Shown: positions 54,101-62,276 of the stretch, piece by piece
How positions within the stretch are numbered: position 1 is the stretch's first letter
How the letters are laid out: each line of letters begins with the position of its first letter
NCBI GenBank assembly: GCA_905221605.1
Contig: CAJNDS010000946.1
Coordinates: 793,894-857,893 of the forward strand
DNA from: Symbiodinium natans
Taxonomy: Eukaryota > Sar > Dinophyceae > Suessiales > Symbiodiniaceae
DNA length: 64,000 nucleotides
Direction of reading: 5' to 3'
The notes under the pieces: generated by a model
What the model was told of the DNA's origin: nothing
Database searches by the model: none
The model's input: only the letters and a program-made list of their open reading frames with translations
Translations under genes and position numbers: made by a program

Positions 54101-56692
54101 TTCTGGAACCTCCTTGAAGTCCACCCTTCTGGTAGGCGAAGAGGTAGCCGAGGATGAATCATCTCGATTGTCCCCCTTTCCTTCCCCCTTCTTTCCACCT
54201 TTGAACGCACCGCCTCCAGGAGCCTTGCAATCTTTCACCTTGTGACCAATAGCTCCACATGCCAAACACCTCCTTGATCTTTCGGACTTCTCCAAGGCCG
54301 ACCACGTGTGAGGGAACTTGCATGTGTTTCCCCTCCGACACCCCTTTTCTCCAGTGAAGAACTTGCACAAGGTGTTCTTGGGAGTGGGCTGATTGTACGG
54401 TGCATTCGAGGATGTAGCCTCCGAAGTCGTCATGGCTCGAAGCTTAGGGTTGGTGGCCTCGGGGTTCCTTTGGGCTGCCCCAATCCTCGCTTGCTGTTCC
54501 ATCTCGGCCTGCAGGTGCTGGAAGAACGAAGTTATTGATGTGGTAGTCGGGCACACATCCACCTGCAAGTTGCTTCGGATCAAGCTGACCCGGAAAGAAA
54601 GCTCGGTGTCGCCCTTCACCACTTGAGCAGTGATCTTGTCCAACCCCTGCAAGAGAACCGACGGATCCGGCTCCGCTATGCCTATGGCAGCAGCACGACG
54701 CCGCCACAAAGCCCATTTCCTTAGGGCATCCACTGCCTCCAAGGCAGTTGTGCATCCATCAGGATGCTCCAGGTTTGTCAGCACCAGGTTCTTCTCCTGC
54801 CTGTTGCCTGGCTGGTAGGTGGCAAACAACTTGCAAAGCAAACCCACGGTGTGCACATCGCCCATCGCAATGGCCTCCTCCCGAACATTCGATGGAATGG
54901 CTCCCAGAACCATCGCCGTTGCGCGCCTTTCCACTCGACTCCATTCAGGCTTGCTCACAGCGGTTGCTGCCGGCTTCAACTTGATCTTCTCCAAGGGCGT
55001 AGAAACCGAGAAGCGGCTGTACCATTCAGTCACATCTTGCAATGTTGTCATCCACCACTGGCTCGAACTATCGCTCAGGTCCTCCATGATGGGTGTGATG
55101 TGCGTGATCCAGTTCAGCAAGTCGATGCTTCCCGTGCTTGGTGTGTATGGTGGTAGGTCAGGTAGAGCTGGTATTCCAGGCTTCACGGTTTCGGGCTTTT
55201 CACCCCGAGCGCCTAGAGATTGTTGTTGTTGTAGGAGCGACTCTATACCCCTGGCCATCGCTGTCAGGACTTGCTCGTTGCCTGGCGTTGACGAAGATTG
55301 ACCTCCTCCTGCACGTAAAGGTGGATGCTGTCGTGGACCGGATTCAGCCCTTTCTGCTCTAGGCTGGTGACCGATTCCAAAGAGGCTCTGCAAAAACCCC
55401 TTAGCTCCACGCTCGGGTTCCAACGATGCCGACCTCGGTTGCTCCATACACCCAGCTCTAACGCTGGGACCAGGTAACGACGACGGATCAGGTGCAGATT
55501 GACCTCGTGGAACTGCTGGCTGAGCCAGTCCAAAATCTATATATGGACCTCCCGCCGGCGCTCCGGTTGCCATGCCTGGACCACTAGTTCCAACATCCAT
55601 TTCAGTGCGAGGAGCAAGGAGGTTCTGGACAGTCACTCTTTGTAACGACGACGGATCAGGTGCAGATTGACCTCGTGAAACTGCTCGTTGAGCCTCTCCT
55701 TCTTTTTCCGCCACCATCGCCTCCACTTCTCGGAGTTGATCCCGCAGTCGCTGCGACTCCAGCATTGCCTCCTCGGCCTTTTTTCTCTCCTCAGCAATGC
55801 GTTCCATCACACCACCATACATGTCGCCCATCGCGACTTCCAATTGCCGAGATACCTCCGCTTGCACCAACTCCTGAGGAACACCTCCAGAGCCACTCGA
55901 AGGTGGAGTCACGGGTCGATCGGGGCTTCGAGCTGTCTCTCCAACCCATCCACCGCTTTGCATCGCTGTTCGTGGTCTCAGCCACGGATTTTCTGCAATT
56001 TGTCTTCCCGGACTCCATGCAGTGTGAACCTCCACCCTCCGCTGCTGGAAGAAGTCTCCAAGTCGGGCAAACCAATGAGCTGCTCGGCCAGCTCGTGTGC
56101 TTTCCACTGTCTGACGATTCTCCTGCTCAGACACAGGAGACTGCAGTGGTGAGGGATAAAGATGCCATTGTCCCTCCATATCCACCATAGGCCCACCTCT
56201 ATATGCAATGGCTGACTCAGTCCCACCATCCATGCTTGCACCATATCCAGGGGCTACGCCAGGCCCAGAATTCACAAGCACTGATGCATTCTCAGGCACT
56301 GATGTATTCGCAGGCACTGAGTGACTCGCAGGCGCTGATGTATTCGCAGGCACTGAGTGACTCGCAGGCGCTGATGCATCCACAGGCGCTGATTGCTCCA
56401 CGGGTACAGCCCCACTCACAGGGACTGACAAACCCGCATGCACTGATTGCTCCATGGGTACAGCCCCTGAACTCACATGCACTGATGAATCCAGCACGCC
56501 ATGCCCTGCAGATGTCACTGGCACTGAACCATAACCATTGACCATTGGTGCACCACCATCCAACCTCTGCTCGTGTATTCGACCATACTCAGGTCCTTGT
56601 CGATCTTCTCCGGGGAGCCGCAGGCTTGGGCTCATAACCTGCTGACGAGCAGCAGGTTGGAATGGGGTGTCAGCAGATTGCGAGGCGGCCAT
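48140..56692 (-). CDS. copia Gag-Pol polyprotein with 2OG-dioxygenase-like insert
   Basis: The frame is open from 56863, but there the first codon is TTG; the first ATG is codon 58 (56692), inside the 5' LTR. Numbering from 56863: 11-residue Pro/Ser/Ala repeats 150-195; coiled coil 330-395; capsid-like region 565-800; CCCH finger C833-x8-C842-x5-C848-x3-H852; CCHC knuckle C866-x2-C869-x4-H874-x4-C879; protease DSGAT 966-970; integrase zinc ligands H1342/H1347/C1354/C1357 and D1381, D1517, E1553 (D-x35-E); HxD H1879/D1881 with H1953 and R1962 (dioxygenase-like); reverse transcriptase D2282 and YVDD 2389-2392; RNase H D2563, E2602, D2637, D2689; membrane segment 2751-2777; Cys/His tail C2875, C2890, C2893. 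IN precedes RT, as in copia. All key catalytic residues are present, so the element may be active. Stop at 48140-48142. Confidence 0.95.
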   Translation of the reverse strand: MAASQSADTPFQPAARQQVMSPSLRLPGEDRQGPEYGRIHEQRLDGGAPMVNGYGSVPVTSAGHGVLDSSVHVSSGAVPMEQSVHAGLSVPVSGAVPVEQSAPVDASAPASHSVPANTSAPASHSVPANTSVPENASVLVNSGPGVAPGYGASMDGGTESAIAYRGGPMVDMEGQWHLYPSPLQSPVSEQENRQTVESTRAGRAAHWFARLGDFFQQRRVEVHTAWSPGRQIAENPWLRPRTAMQSGGWVGETARSPDRPVTPPSSGSGGVPQELVQAEVSRQLEVAMGDMYGGVMERIAEERKKAEEAMLESQRLRDQLREVEAMVAEKEGEAQRAVSRGQSAPDPSSLQRVTVQNLLAPRTEMDVGTSGPGMATGAPAGGPYIDFGLAQPAVPRGQSAPDPSSLPGPSVRAGCMEQPRSASLEPERGAKGFLQSLFGIGHQPRAERAESGPRQHPPLRAGGGQSSSTPGNEQVLTAMARGIESLLQQQQSLGARGEKPETVKPGIPALPDLPPYTPSTGSIDLLNWITHITPIMEDLSDSSSQWWMTTLQDVTEWYSRFSVSTPLEKIKLKPAATAVSKPEWSRVERRATAMVLGAIPSNVREEAIAMGDVHTVGLLCKLFATYQPGNRQEKNLVLTNLEHPDGCTTALEAVDALRKWALWRRRAAAIGIAEPDPSVLLQGLDKITAQVVKGDTELSFRVSLIRSNLQVDVCPTTTSITSFFQHLQAEMEQQARIGAAQRNPEATNPKLRAMTTSEATSSNAPYNQPTPKNTLCKFFTGEKGCRRGNTCKFPHTWSALEKSERSRRCLACGAIGHKVKDCKAPGGGAFKGGKKGEGKGDNRDDSSSATSSPTRRVDFKEVPEVVMKMMKVLREVADSPYLRPLMAAVMGMKAGGGNESPRSKMALMDSGATHALRPPRDDNEWHRSENVNVLLAGDSATMMKQNSSGTLLCKEEVSQMIVPLGKVIDTLGYRLHWTPERCELHGEEGDVLPLRVRNGCPELEETTAQALIDLLEQKNLPGLEQATLESMRVLQSAEGTWWSYLLDYVTSGEVTVGREAVLRASFLKHKDFLMEEMILRQPKEGIWELMKKLKLNRRSRKRLMRAATWVIRWDPPGYERRADGLLQLGRLTDTVYVNLGAWFQHSDFREAWKVLLWGAMQGRVGAVLSKDLAATPTEFEAYERHRSQVHLLHALSTAGHYFKGSMVPKFLVERRRFTTAEKPGITWIDDGCAKTYLDEVGILDPMVQEDQSVEIVAGIMGIVRGDGTGRLRLAKLSTDAAWRLHVMRNHQPFRRDCAVCVRNAATGRRHKSTLHPSGYVLSADVAGPLKGHGRSPDGKFFKYFVVGAFRIPKEDGPVHEAVRGHPIPPDLEDEEELSEDEVEEAPEEEESEMPTPEQVRKDQEEWKKLKASFKEPLETETLYFCVPVRNKKAASTLPAIQQMVVDIKALGYPIVRIHADRGGELRGNLVRHWVLSQGMLPTTSTGSEPAENGVAEAGVKYLKRKARILLDAARLGREHWPTAIQTAAVQQRCEKLGIMQPMVVAYGAKVYVKIKKYKTGDVEDLGPHWLQGKYLGPSTDVRGGHVILKSTGTFIQTTHVRVAREPPSLDEVAPTIIVEPEDKCEAPKVHEPVVVPEEPPLPPPPKGPPVSYAPPMYRTKGKTAGVELRMMQVHDKEFTTFANTMDDHDELQARTSLQAPLSSMIPSVKTIRAADAEAVEKVSKELVEEGSYTAAACRTVLQAMDDFKGNLRAPRSTTGAGMILGAYVQGGAYGITMNGRCLPYTTYFLNHYMKKRIVETMPGTDPTWAALALHRLNEAPVHKDKHNQKGSMNYVMELDETPSAGLWVEGDVESHPHRGGGEVIPHLHERPDGGTELGRIVDIKNRPVEFSPRSKHAYVRDEGPRWVLSAYTPAGISRLARPDVAYLKHCGFPVDGMGLLDGGLDGLCFVKQIGLARETTPVLEASSSSPECVSWSRAQEAGDVQEDVEAMCDGAEYVGEWEVYADDERNIHDPEHREQEEHRLLLVGSSEEPGRELPYLQRIYGGHVDQEVDYVEVQDAMAENMEEWSAGEAFPRLAKLEPEYTKDIEKLIADLREPLRHTHNVNPADVRQNIPKWKKSIKKEIGVVEKGFRRITVQHAKDLEHHHNVQYLPAKMVYTLKPPGVVAEEAEEEEKWCKRKARIVCCGNFAEDAQQDVFASGAAAESLRSTLTFSAYKRWLAATLDITGAFMLTPMPEGPDEILYVITPPSILVQMGLAEASERWLLTHGMYGLRQSPKLWANFRDRTMKAMEIEDGCKRWMLKQGEAEPNLWFLYEAGTSVYDHPEGAVLVYVDDLLICGPLSLMMSTAATISRTWKTSTLEVVSAEKGVRFLGCEIETNLEGDRYYIHQRPYIAELLRVHDIPSTARSPIPCNRELLSFQVEEGEDTGTSDDLKQAQRLCGELLWISQRSRPDLSFPIAAMGSLLTRAAPRCVEVGMRILSYLQRTANYALEIFPQGEAVKGWSDSSFAPSGDKSHSGLLTTWMNVPISWRSCRQPFVSLSTAECELIAALETLTMCLSMRAILEQFGNIPAKTTILVDNQAAVSLANPATSAGGGWRTRHLRIRAAFLTEQIERGLVEVQFVPGSLQLADLLTKSFPRQRLQELVSLWGVVDMSIKAAKLSLARAMVMMMMVQTVRATPPAEKMPLQMDGSIELYIVVMLVGVVLVAAWESLWWIWYRITDDTGTTRRARRLRRLQKAVELELKQQMLRLDESPPEQPSTTTTKEVGVQVTPAFIPMRPPEVQIQIREVEVPVPEYYSGPYYVTDGGDHVHVFPDCWGLRNANRIHDKQMCRVCRENRGRSLRQTRSG
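50939..51436 (-). other. 2-oxoglutarate/Fe(II) dioxygenase-like domain within Pol
   Basis: Residues 1810-1975 of the frame. N-terminal GAYVQGGAYGITMNGRCLPY, then PVHKDKHN with the iron-binding HxD (H1879, D1881), GLWVEGD, and a distal VEFSPRSKHAYVRDEGPRW where H1953 would be the third iron ligand and R1962 would bind 2-oxoglutarate, nine residues later. This is the order and spacing of the double-stranded beta-helix in TET/JBP and related oxygenases. Assignment is by motif reading only. Confidence 0.6.
56623..56639 (-). other. primer-binding site matching the initiator tRNA-Met anticodon arm
   Basis: Minus strand GGTTATGAGCCCAAGCC directly after the 5' LTR. It is complementary to the anticodon stem-loop of eukaryotic initiator tRNA-Met (GGGCTCATAACC, CAT anticodon), not to a tRNA 3' end; TGG is absent. 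This is the arrangement in Drosophila copia, which primes with a tRNA half cut in the anticodon loop. Confidence 0.8.
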
Positions 56693-56942
56693 GATGTCGA
56701 ATTTCGGTCTCTTTTCACATTCAAAGCGGCGAACAACATGTCTCTGCGTTTGTCTGCTTGTGCTCTGCACATGCGTTTTGTTGGATAGTGCGAATGATCT
56801 TTGCTTTACATGTCGATCATGCACCTCCTGACGTGATATGACATGGTGGCTCTCTGGCCACAACGCTTCGGCCCCTCCTTCGGGTCATGTCCTGCACAAG
56901 TCGGCGACAAAGGGTCCTGGACGAGGTCGGGTGCAATCAACA
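56640..56942 (-). repeat. 5' LTR of the copia element
   Basis: 303 bp, one mismatch to the 3' LTR. Contains the first ATG (56692) of the gag-pol frame, so promoter and RNA start must lie in the 250 bp upstream of it. Confidence 0.95.
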
Positions 56943-57671
56943 TTAGGGTTTAGGGTTTAGGTTTTAGGGTTTAGGGTTTAGGGCTTAGGGTTTGGGGCTC
57001 CCGAAGTATGTACAGTTTGTGTTGCTTTGACCTACACCCCCAAAGTATGTAAAGTTTTTGTTTTGCTTTTTGTTTTTGGGGTTAGGGTTTAGGGTTCCCT
57101 ACCTCGCTACGCAACCTAAAGCCACGAACATCTCAATCGCCCTAAGCAAAAAGCGCTAATCCTTCAAAAGCCCCAGATAAACCCTTCAACAGGCACCCCC
57201 AACCAAACCCCTAAACCGATCCTCAGCAAACCATTCGTAACAAAATAACTCTAAAACCCTAAGCAGACACGAGCCAACCTATATTACAACAAGCAGCATG
57301 AACATGAAACGTTGAACAGATACACCCCAAAGCAGACAAACGCTTGTCCAGATCCCCACATCCCAAAGCATTTAAGCAGAACCCTAGGTTGGCCTTTTGG
57401 GATATTTAAAGCATGCTCCTTATTTGGGTGAAGAAGGGGCCATAAGCTTAAACTTTAAACCCTAAGCCCTGTTCAAAGGGGCTTAAAGCCCAACCGAGAC
57501 CCTAGAACAGAACTACCATGTGCTTAAGAACCCCAAAAAACATAAAAACAGTAGTCCATTTATTGCGCTAATTATTGAGCTTACAAGGAATAATAAACCC
57601 TAAACCCGAAACCCTAAACCCCAAACCCTAAACCCTAAACCCTAGAGAGGGGAAGCAAGTTTCGCCCACAG

Positions 57672-57735
57672 GCGTGAGGCCGACAAGGCGAGCCTCCAAA
57701 GCCAGCGCCTGCTCCGGGAGTTCGAGGAGGTGAAG
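57672..57735 (+). CDS. SMC1: SMC1 coiled-coil exon
   Basis: Acceptor ttcgcccacag, then (G)READKASLQSQRLLREFEEVK, GC donor at 57736 (GCTGGAGGG). It joins in phase to 47658-47725 upstream and to 58559 downstream. Charged heptads lead straight into the head segment, as in SMC1 proteins. Confidence 0.75.
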
Positions 57736-58055
57736 GCTGGAGGGTTTAGGGTGTAGGGTTTAGGTTTTAGGGTTTAGGGTTTGTGTTATTGTTGATGACT
57801 TTTTGCGAGCGAGGGGCCAGGGGGGTAGGGTTGCGAGTTTAAAGTTTAGCCGATGTTTAGGACTTGGGGTCTCGGTTTTTGTTTTTTCGGGGGTGCATGG
57901 GGTTTAGGGCCGAAGCGATGGGGCGAAGGGGGCGGCGGACAGAAGAAGAGGCTTGTGAGTCGGTAAGTTGTTTAGGGTTTAGGGTTTAGGGTTTAGGGTT
58001 TAGGGCTTAGGGTTTAGGGTTTAGGGTTTCTACGAGGGCCCGGAGAAGGCCGCCG

Positions 58056-58152
58056 CTCCCCTTTTTGGGGGTTTAGGTTTCCTGATTATAAGCCCCTTCA
58101 AACCAAAGAAAGGGCGCCCGTTCTATTTCTAGGTTTCTCTTGGCTCTAGTTT
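58056..58152. mobile_element. GGTAGCCCAG-family MITE, diverged copy
   Basis: ccgctccccttttgggggtttaggtttcc... to ...tttctcttggctctag; shares the ttataagcc...accaaagaaagggcgccc core. Confidence 0.45.
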
Positions 58153-58395
58153 GAGGGGCTGTTCGAGGCTCAAGGAGTTCAGGGTCCAGGGCTCCAGAGT
58201 TGCAGCGCTCAGGAAGGTAGTATAACATATTCATGTCGTCATATAATATGATCGATAACGTTGTCTTAATATCATGATATAATCAAAAACTAGTATAATC
58301 ATATACTATGGTGGTAGAGGGTTTTCTGGGTGAGGGCCTATACCGAAAGCCCTGAGTTGATATGAGCCCTATAGGTCCTAACCTGAAACTCGGTT

Positions 58396-58513
58396 TACTT
58401 GGAGGTTCATGGATAGCTATCAGTAGGGTTTCATGGGTACCTTAAGTATAAGGTTGCAAGTATAGTTGCCCTACTGTAACCCTACTTTCTCACTATCCAT
58501 GAACCTCCAAGTA
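58396..58513. mobile_element. TACTTGGAGGTTCATGG-family MITE, copy 3
   Basis: Perfect terminal inverted repeats tacttggaggttcatgg / ccatgaacctccaagta; 118 bp. It ends 45 bp upstream of the next SMC1 exon. Confidence 0.9.
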
Positions 58514-58558
58514 CCTCGTTCTTACCGCAAACCCGAAGCCAAGCCCCACACGCAGCAG

Positions 58559-58603
58559 GCTGAGCGCGTTGCCCGGTTCATGAAGTGCTTCAAGCACATC
58601 GAG
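58559..58603 (+). CDS. SMC1: SMC1 head exon (RF-x2-CF segment)
   Basis: Acceptor cacacgcagcag; AERVARFMKCFKHIE; GC donor GCCTGC at 58604. Matches the (K/Q)-E-R-x2-RF-x2-CF-x-HI segment at the start of the SMC1 C-terminal ATPase lobe. With this donor the spacing to the next exon equals that in plant SMC1 (17 residues from CF to LT). In phase on both sides. Confidence 0.85.
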
Positions 58604-58817
58604 GCCTGCGACGTTTCAGGGTTTAGGGTTTAGGGTTTAGGGTTTAGGGTATATATATATATATATGAAGCGCTTGAGGGTTGCAGGGCCAGTTGTAGGG
58701 TTTAGGGTATAGGACGTGGAGCTGATGTTCGCTTCATGGCGCCGTGCGTGCTTCTGGGGGCAAAGAGGGGCACCGCGTTGTTTTTTGCGCACGCCCGACG
58801 GAAGTTTTGCTGTGATT

Positions 58818-58915
58818 TGGGGTGTTCCCGGTATACTAACAGTCCCTAATCGGGATTATAGTACCCCCCATTGTGATCCCTATTAAGGGCTGCTAGTATA
58901 AGAGGGAACATCCCC
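58818..58915. mobile_element. GGGATGTTCCCC-family MITE, full copy
   Basis: Left ggggtgttcccggtatactaacagtcc, right gggctgctagtataagagggaacatcccc; 98 bp. It ends 24 bp upstream of the exon at 58940. Confidence 0.85.
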
Positions 58916-58939
58916 ATGAAAGCTCTCACTTCTCGGCAG

Positions 58940-58999
58940 GAAAAGATCAACCCCTACTACAAGGAGTTGACAGCCTACGACGGCTTCGAGGGTGGTTCA
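58940..58999 (+). CDS. SMC1: SMC1 head exon
   Basis: Acceptor cacttctcggcag; EKINPYYKELTAYDGFEGGS, exactly 20 codons; GC donor GCTCCAAGC at 59000. Corresponds to the I-x2-IY-x2-L ... GG(T/S) segment of SMC1. Confidence 0.85.
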
Positions 59000-59980
59000 G
59001 CTCCAAGCTCAGAGGCTTTAACGGGTTCAGGGTTTAGGGTTTAGGTTTAGGGTTTAGGGTTTAGGGTTTAGGGTTTAGGGTGTTCGAGCACTGTGGGCTG
59101 ATGTAGACAGGCGTTGCCTGTTGGAGTAGCTGGGCTCCTATCATCTCCCTAACCCCTAAACCTTATAAACCCTATCCCCTAAACCCTAGACCCTAAACCC
59201 TAAACCCTACAAAGGCTTTTTTTTAATGTCCAGGGCTTGCTGACAATAAACCCTGGAACCAACGAGCGAGCCACCGCGGGGCTGATGGCATCCGCACACG
59301 ACGGCGCGATCCGAATCCCAGCAGATACTGCCCTAACCCCTAGACCCTGAATCCTAAAACTCTGGGACCCTAGTGGTATCCGCCTTCCCTTTTATGAGGC
59401 TTTCTCTAATTCCCGCGAAATACACAAAAAGAGTACTCTGCCAATATCCTAGGATACTCGAGTAGACTTTTTTTGTGCCCCTATATAGTATGGCACCTTA
59501 TATAAACCACCACGAAAATGGGGACCGTTTGGAGAACTACCTAGGGACGTTTCCCCTTATACTAACAGTCCTGACTAGGGATTACAATAGGGGTATTATA
59601 AACCCTATGAAGGACTGTTAGAAACCCTAAACCCCAAACCCTAAACCTTAAACCCCAGAACTGCACATATTGCGGAATGTGTTGGTTCAACATTTTTGTT
59701 CCTTGGTTATGACAATAGGAGAAGTAAGCAGGCACCTAGAGCGTGGTCCCAAGCACAGGCCTAAACTCTGAACCCTGAACCCAACCTTAAACCCTAAACC
59801 CTAAAGCCGAAACCCTAAGCCCTAAAGCCTAAACTCCTATCCGTTGAACATCAACCTTTAGGTTTCCTTACTTGGTATTTTCCTGGTTGGTGGTCTGGGC
59901 TTAGTGTTCAGGGTTTGGGGTTTGGGTTTCCCACCAAGGTAACTCCCTGCAGTGGGTTTGTCTCCTGCATCCTTCCCCAG

Positions 59981-60007
59981 GCCTATCTTGATCTGGACGA
60001 TGCCGAG
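59981..60007 (+). CDS. SMC1: SMC1 head exon, 27 bp
   Basis: Acceptor catccttccccag; AYLDLDDAE; GA donor GACTGC at 60008. Plant SMC1 has AYLNLENEDEP at this place. Joining directly to 61015 gives AYLDLDDAE-EPYNGG with the same length as animal and plant SMC1, which argues that candidate exons in between belong to the intron. Confidence 0.8.
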
Positions 60008-60239
60008 GACTGCCCCTAAGCCCCAAACCCGACAATCCCTGTCGTTGCTGGTTGTGTGCAGGCGCCAGGAAGCCCATCGTTCCCATGAGTTGTGTCACTT
60101 CTGTCACTTCTCGATTTTGCGCAAGGCATGCTTGTGCCCATCAAACTTTGCTGAGCTCCATGGACACCATCCGGGATCTCTTTTGTGTGATTGCCCAGAC
60201 ATGACCACACTCCACCCCTAAACCCTAAACCCTAAACAG

Positions 60240-60655
60240 CCGAAAGGCCACTGGACAGAACGACGGTCTGCAGAAGTGTAAGCTGCAGGCGTTGACGAGC
60301 TTCTACTCAGATGCGCTGACAGACTGGTCCAGGCCAAGCAGAAGCAAGGGTTTAGGGTTTAGGGTTTAGGGTTTAGGGTTTAGGGTTTAGGGTTTAGGGT
60401 TTAGGGTTTAGGGTTTAGGGTTTAGGGTTTAGGGCTGCCTTCGATGAAGGATCTGCTGCGCATGAAAGGGCAGCTCTCAGGCACTCCCCGACGACAGCCT
60501 TGTTCCAGTGGATGTTGAATCTGAAGACTCAGGGTTTAGGGTTTAGGGTTTAGGGTTTAAGGTCTTTACCGCAGCAAAAGCTGTTTGAAGCAACCGATGC
60601 AAAGGACCGCTAACGCCGTGTTCGTGGCGCCCTGGGCGCTCCCGGCATATGGGGA
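60240..60655 (+). CDS. open islands inside the SMC1 intron (doubtful exons)
   Basis: 60240 (or 60289)-60349, 60433-60533 and 60562-about 60655 are open and mutually in phase if the pure repeat blocks 60350-60432 (83 bp) and 60534-60561 (28 bp) are spliced. Sample sequence: AAFDEGSAAHERAALRHSPT. But SMC1 alignment joins 60007 directly to 61015, so these are either an alternative or unrelated transcript, or chance. Confidence 0.25.
60350..60432. repeat. pure (GTTTAGG)n block, 83 bp
   Basis: Eleven perfect heptamers plus GTTTAG. It starts with GT and ends with AG, so it could be a complete intron in itself; no frame can be read through it because every frame meets TAG. Confidence 0.85.
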
Positions 60656-61014
60656 TTAGAGTTTAGGGTTTAGGGTTTAGGGTTTAGGGTCGTATGGGGT
60701 TTAGAGAATAGGGTTTAGGGGGTTTTGGGTTTTGGGCTTGCGGTTATAAATCATGACTTCTGCCACCAGCCTGCGCCCCCAAAACCCCCTAAACCCTAAA
60801 CCCTATAAACTCTAACCCGCCTAAAAAGCCTCAACCCCAAACCCTAAAACCCTAAACCCTAAACCCGCATAAAAAGCCTAAACCCTAAAATCCTAAAACC
60901 CTAAACCCTAAACCCGAAAAGCCCTAAAATCCTAAGACCCTAAACCCTAAACCCGAAAAGCCCTAAACTCTAAGACCCTAAACCCTAAACCCTGAACCCT
61001 AAAAGCCACCACAG

Positions 61015-61064
61015 GAGCCCTACAACGGCGGCATTACCTTCACAGCCTGCCCGCCGGGCAAACG
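61015..61064 (+). CDS. SMC1: SMC1 head exon
   Basis: Acceptor aaagccaccacag; EPYNGGITFTACPPGK plus two bases of the next codon; GC donor GCCGGG at 61065. SMC1 has (E)PYL-x-GI-x-(F/Y)-x3-PPGKRF here. The split Arg codon CG|G is completed by the next exon. Confidence 0.9.
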
Positions 61065-62084
61065 GCCGGGCGCCCGGAGGGGATTTCAGGGGTTTCGGCT
61101 TGAGGCAAACCCCCAGTCGCTAGAGTAGGATCGCCTGGGGGAGGGCGGGGGTGGTGAGTTCGGGTCTGGGGTATCGGGTTTAGGAGTTCAGGGTTAAGTG
61201 CTTAGGGTTGTTCTTTTTTTGGTAGGCCTCGGGCCAGAGGCTTCCAAGCCTCCTCGCATCTTTCTCACCGTACCCCCTTAGACTGCAGGAAACCTCTGCC
61301 ATTTGCTGAAGAAGCGCCCAAGACATCTCGTTTTTTGCCATAGAAGGGCATTACAGGGATTGTTATCTTTACTTTCTAGGGTTTCCTAAGCAAATCGTTG
61401 AGCTTGCGACGGGCCTCATATCTTTCTGTTTTTTGTGGAACTCAAGCATTGCAGCCTCGACCGATCTCCAAGCAAGAGCATCGTTTTGTGTTTTTGCCCC
61501 CACCCTCCCCGCCACTGCAAAGCTACTAGAGACTTCGGGATGCCTGGGAATAATTCTCCATTTTCGGGTACTGAAAATTTCTAAGAAACAGCTAGAATTA
61601 TAATTTTGGCTAGGGTTCCAAGTTCAGCTAAGGAGAGATTGGTATCGCTGAGACACGCACGCGCCCTGTTTCTGAAGTCAAGAATTACATTCTCCCACCC
61701 GGGCAATATGATCCTCTTGTCATCCACGCGTCAAGTGTTGTACATGTTGTATAAAGTATCTTCAGGGACACGGCTTTATGAAGCTGATGGCGCTTCGAAT
61801 AATGTAGTGCGCATGTAGTTCTGGGTGGTGAGCGGGGTCATGAGCTTGGCAAATGCATGCGATTGTTTCTGGCTTTCTTCGGCCCTAAGGCTTCAAAGCA
61901 GAGATTTTTCTACACATGGTGCCCTAAATCCCGTCCCAAACCCTAAACCCTAAACCCTAAGCCCTAAACCCTAAACCGTATGCACCCTCGCGCCGAAACT
62001 GCTATATCAGCCCCGGCCGCAACCCGAAGTGGAGCCCTCGACTCAAAACCCTAGAGCTGCCTAGAAACCCTAACCCTTAGAGCT

Positions 62085-62225
62085 GGGTTTAGGGTTTAGG
62101 GTTTAGGGTTTAGGGTTTAGGGTTTAGGGTTTAGGGTTTAGGGTTTAGGGTTTAGGGTTTAGGGTTTAGGGTTTAGGGTTTAGGGTTTAGGGTTTAGGGT
62201 TTAGGGTTTAGGGTTTAGGGTTTAG
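62085..62225. repeat. TTTAGGG telomere-like array, about 20 units
   Basis: Longest perfect G-rich array in the window; within the SMC1 intron. Confidence 0.95.
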
Positions 62226-62276
62226 GCTGTCCTAAGTCCCAAGCCCGAAGCCCTTACCACCTTGAGCTCCTCTCAG

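Larger units (their letters stand above)
47787..56942 (-). mobile_element. intact Ty1/copia LTR retrotransposon
   Basis: 9156 bp on the minus strand, with two 303-bp LTRs, a primer-binding site and a polypurine tract, and a single 2.9-kilocodon gag-pol frame without stop codons. The 5-bp target duplication TTAGG (47782-47786 and 56943-56947) lies within a TTTAGGG array. The LTRs differ at one base (48032 C, 56885 T), so insertion is recent. It lies antisense in an intron of the SMC1-type gene. Confidence 0.95.

Noticed and set aside
48513-56788. Numerous plus-strand frames of 80-250 codons across the copia element
   Set aside because: Antisense or off-frame shadows of the GC-rich gag-pol frame.
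59234-59343. Extra SMC1 exon (LADNKPWNQRASHRG...)
   Set aside because: Open and with an AG acceptor, but family alignment joins 58999 directly to 59981 with the expected GG(S/T)AYL sequence.
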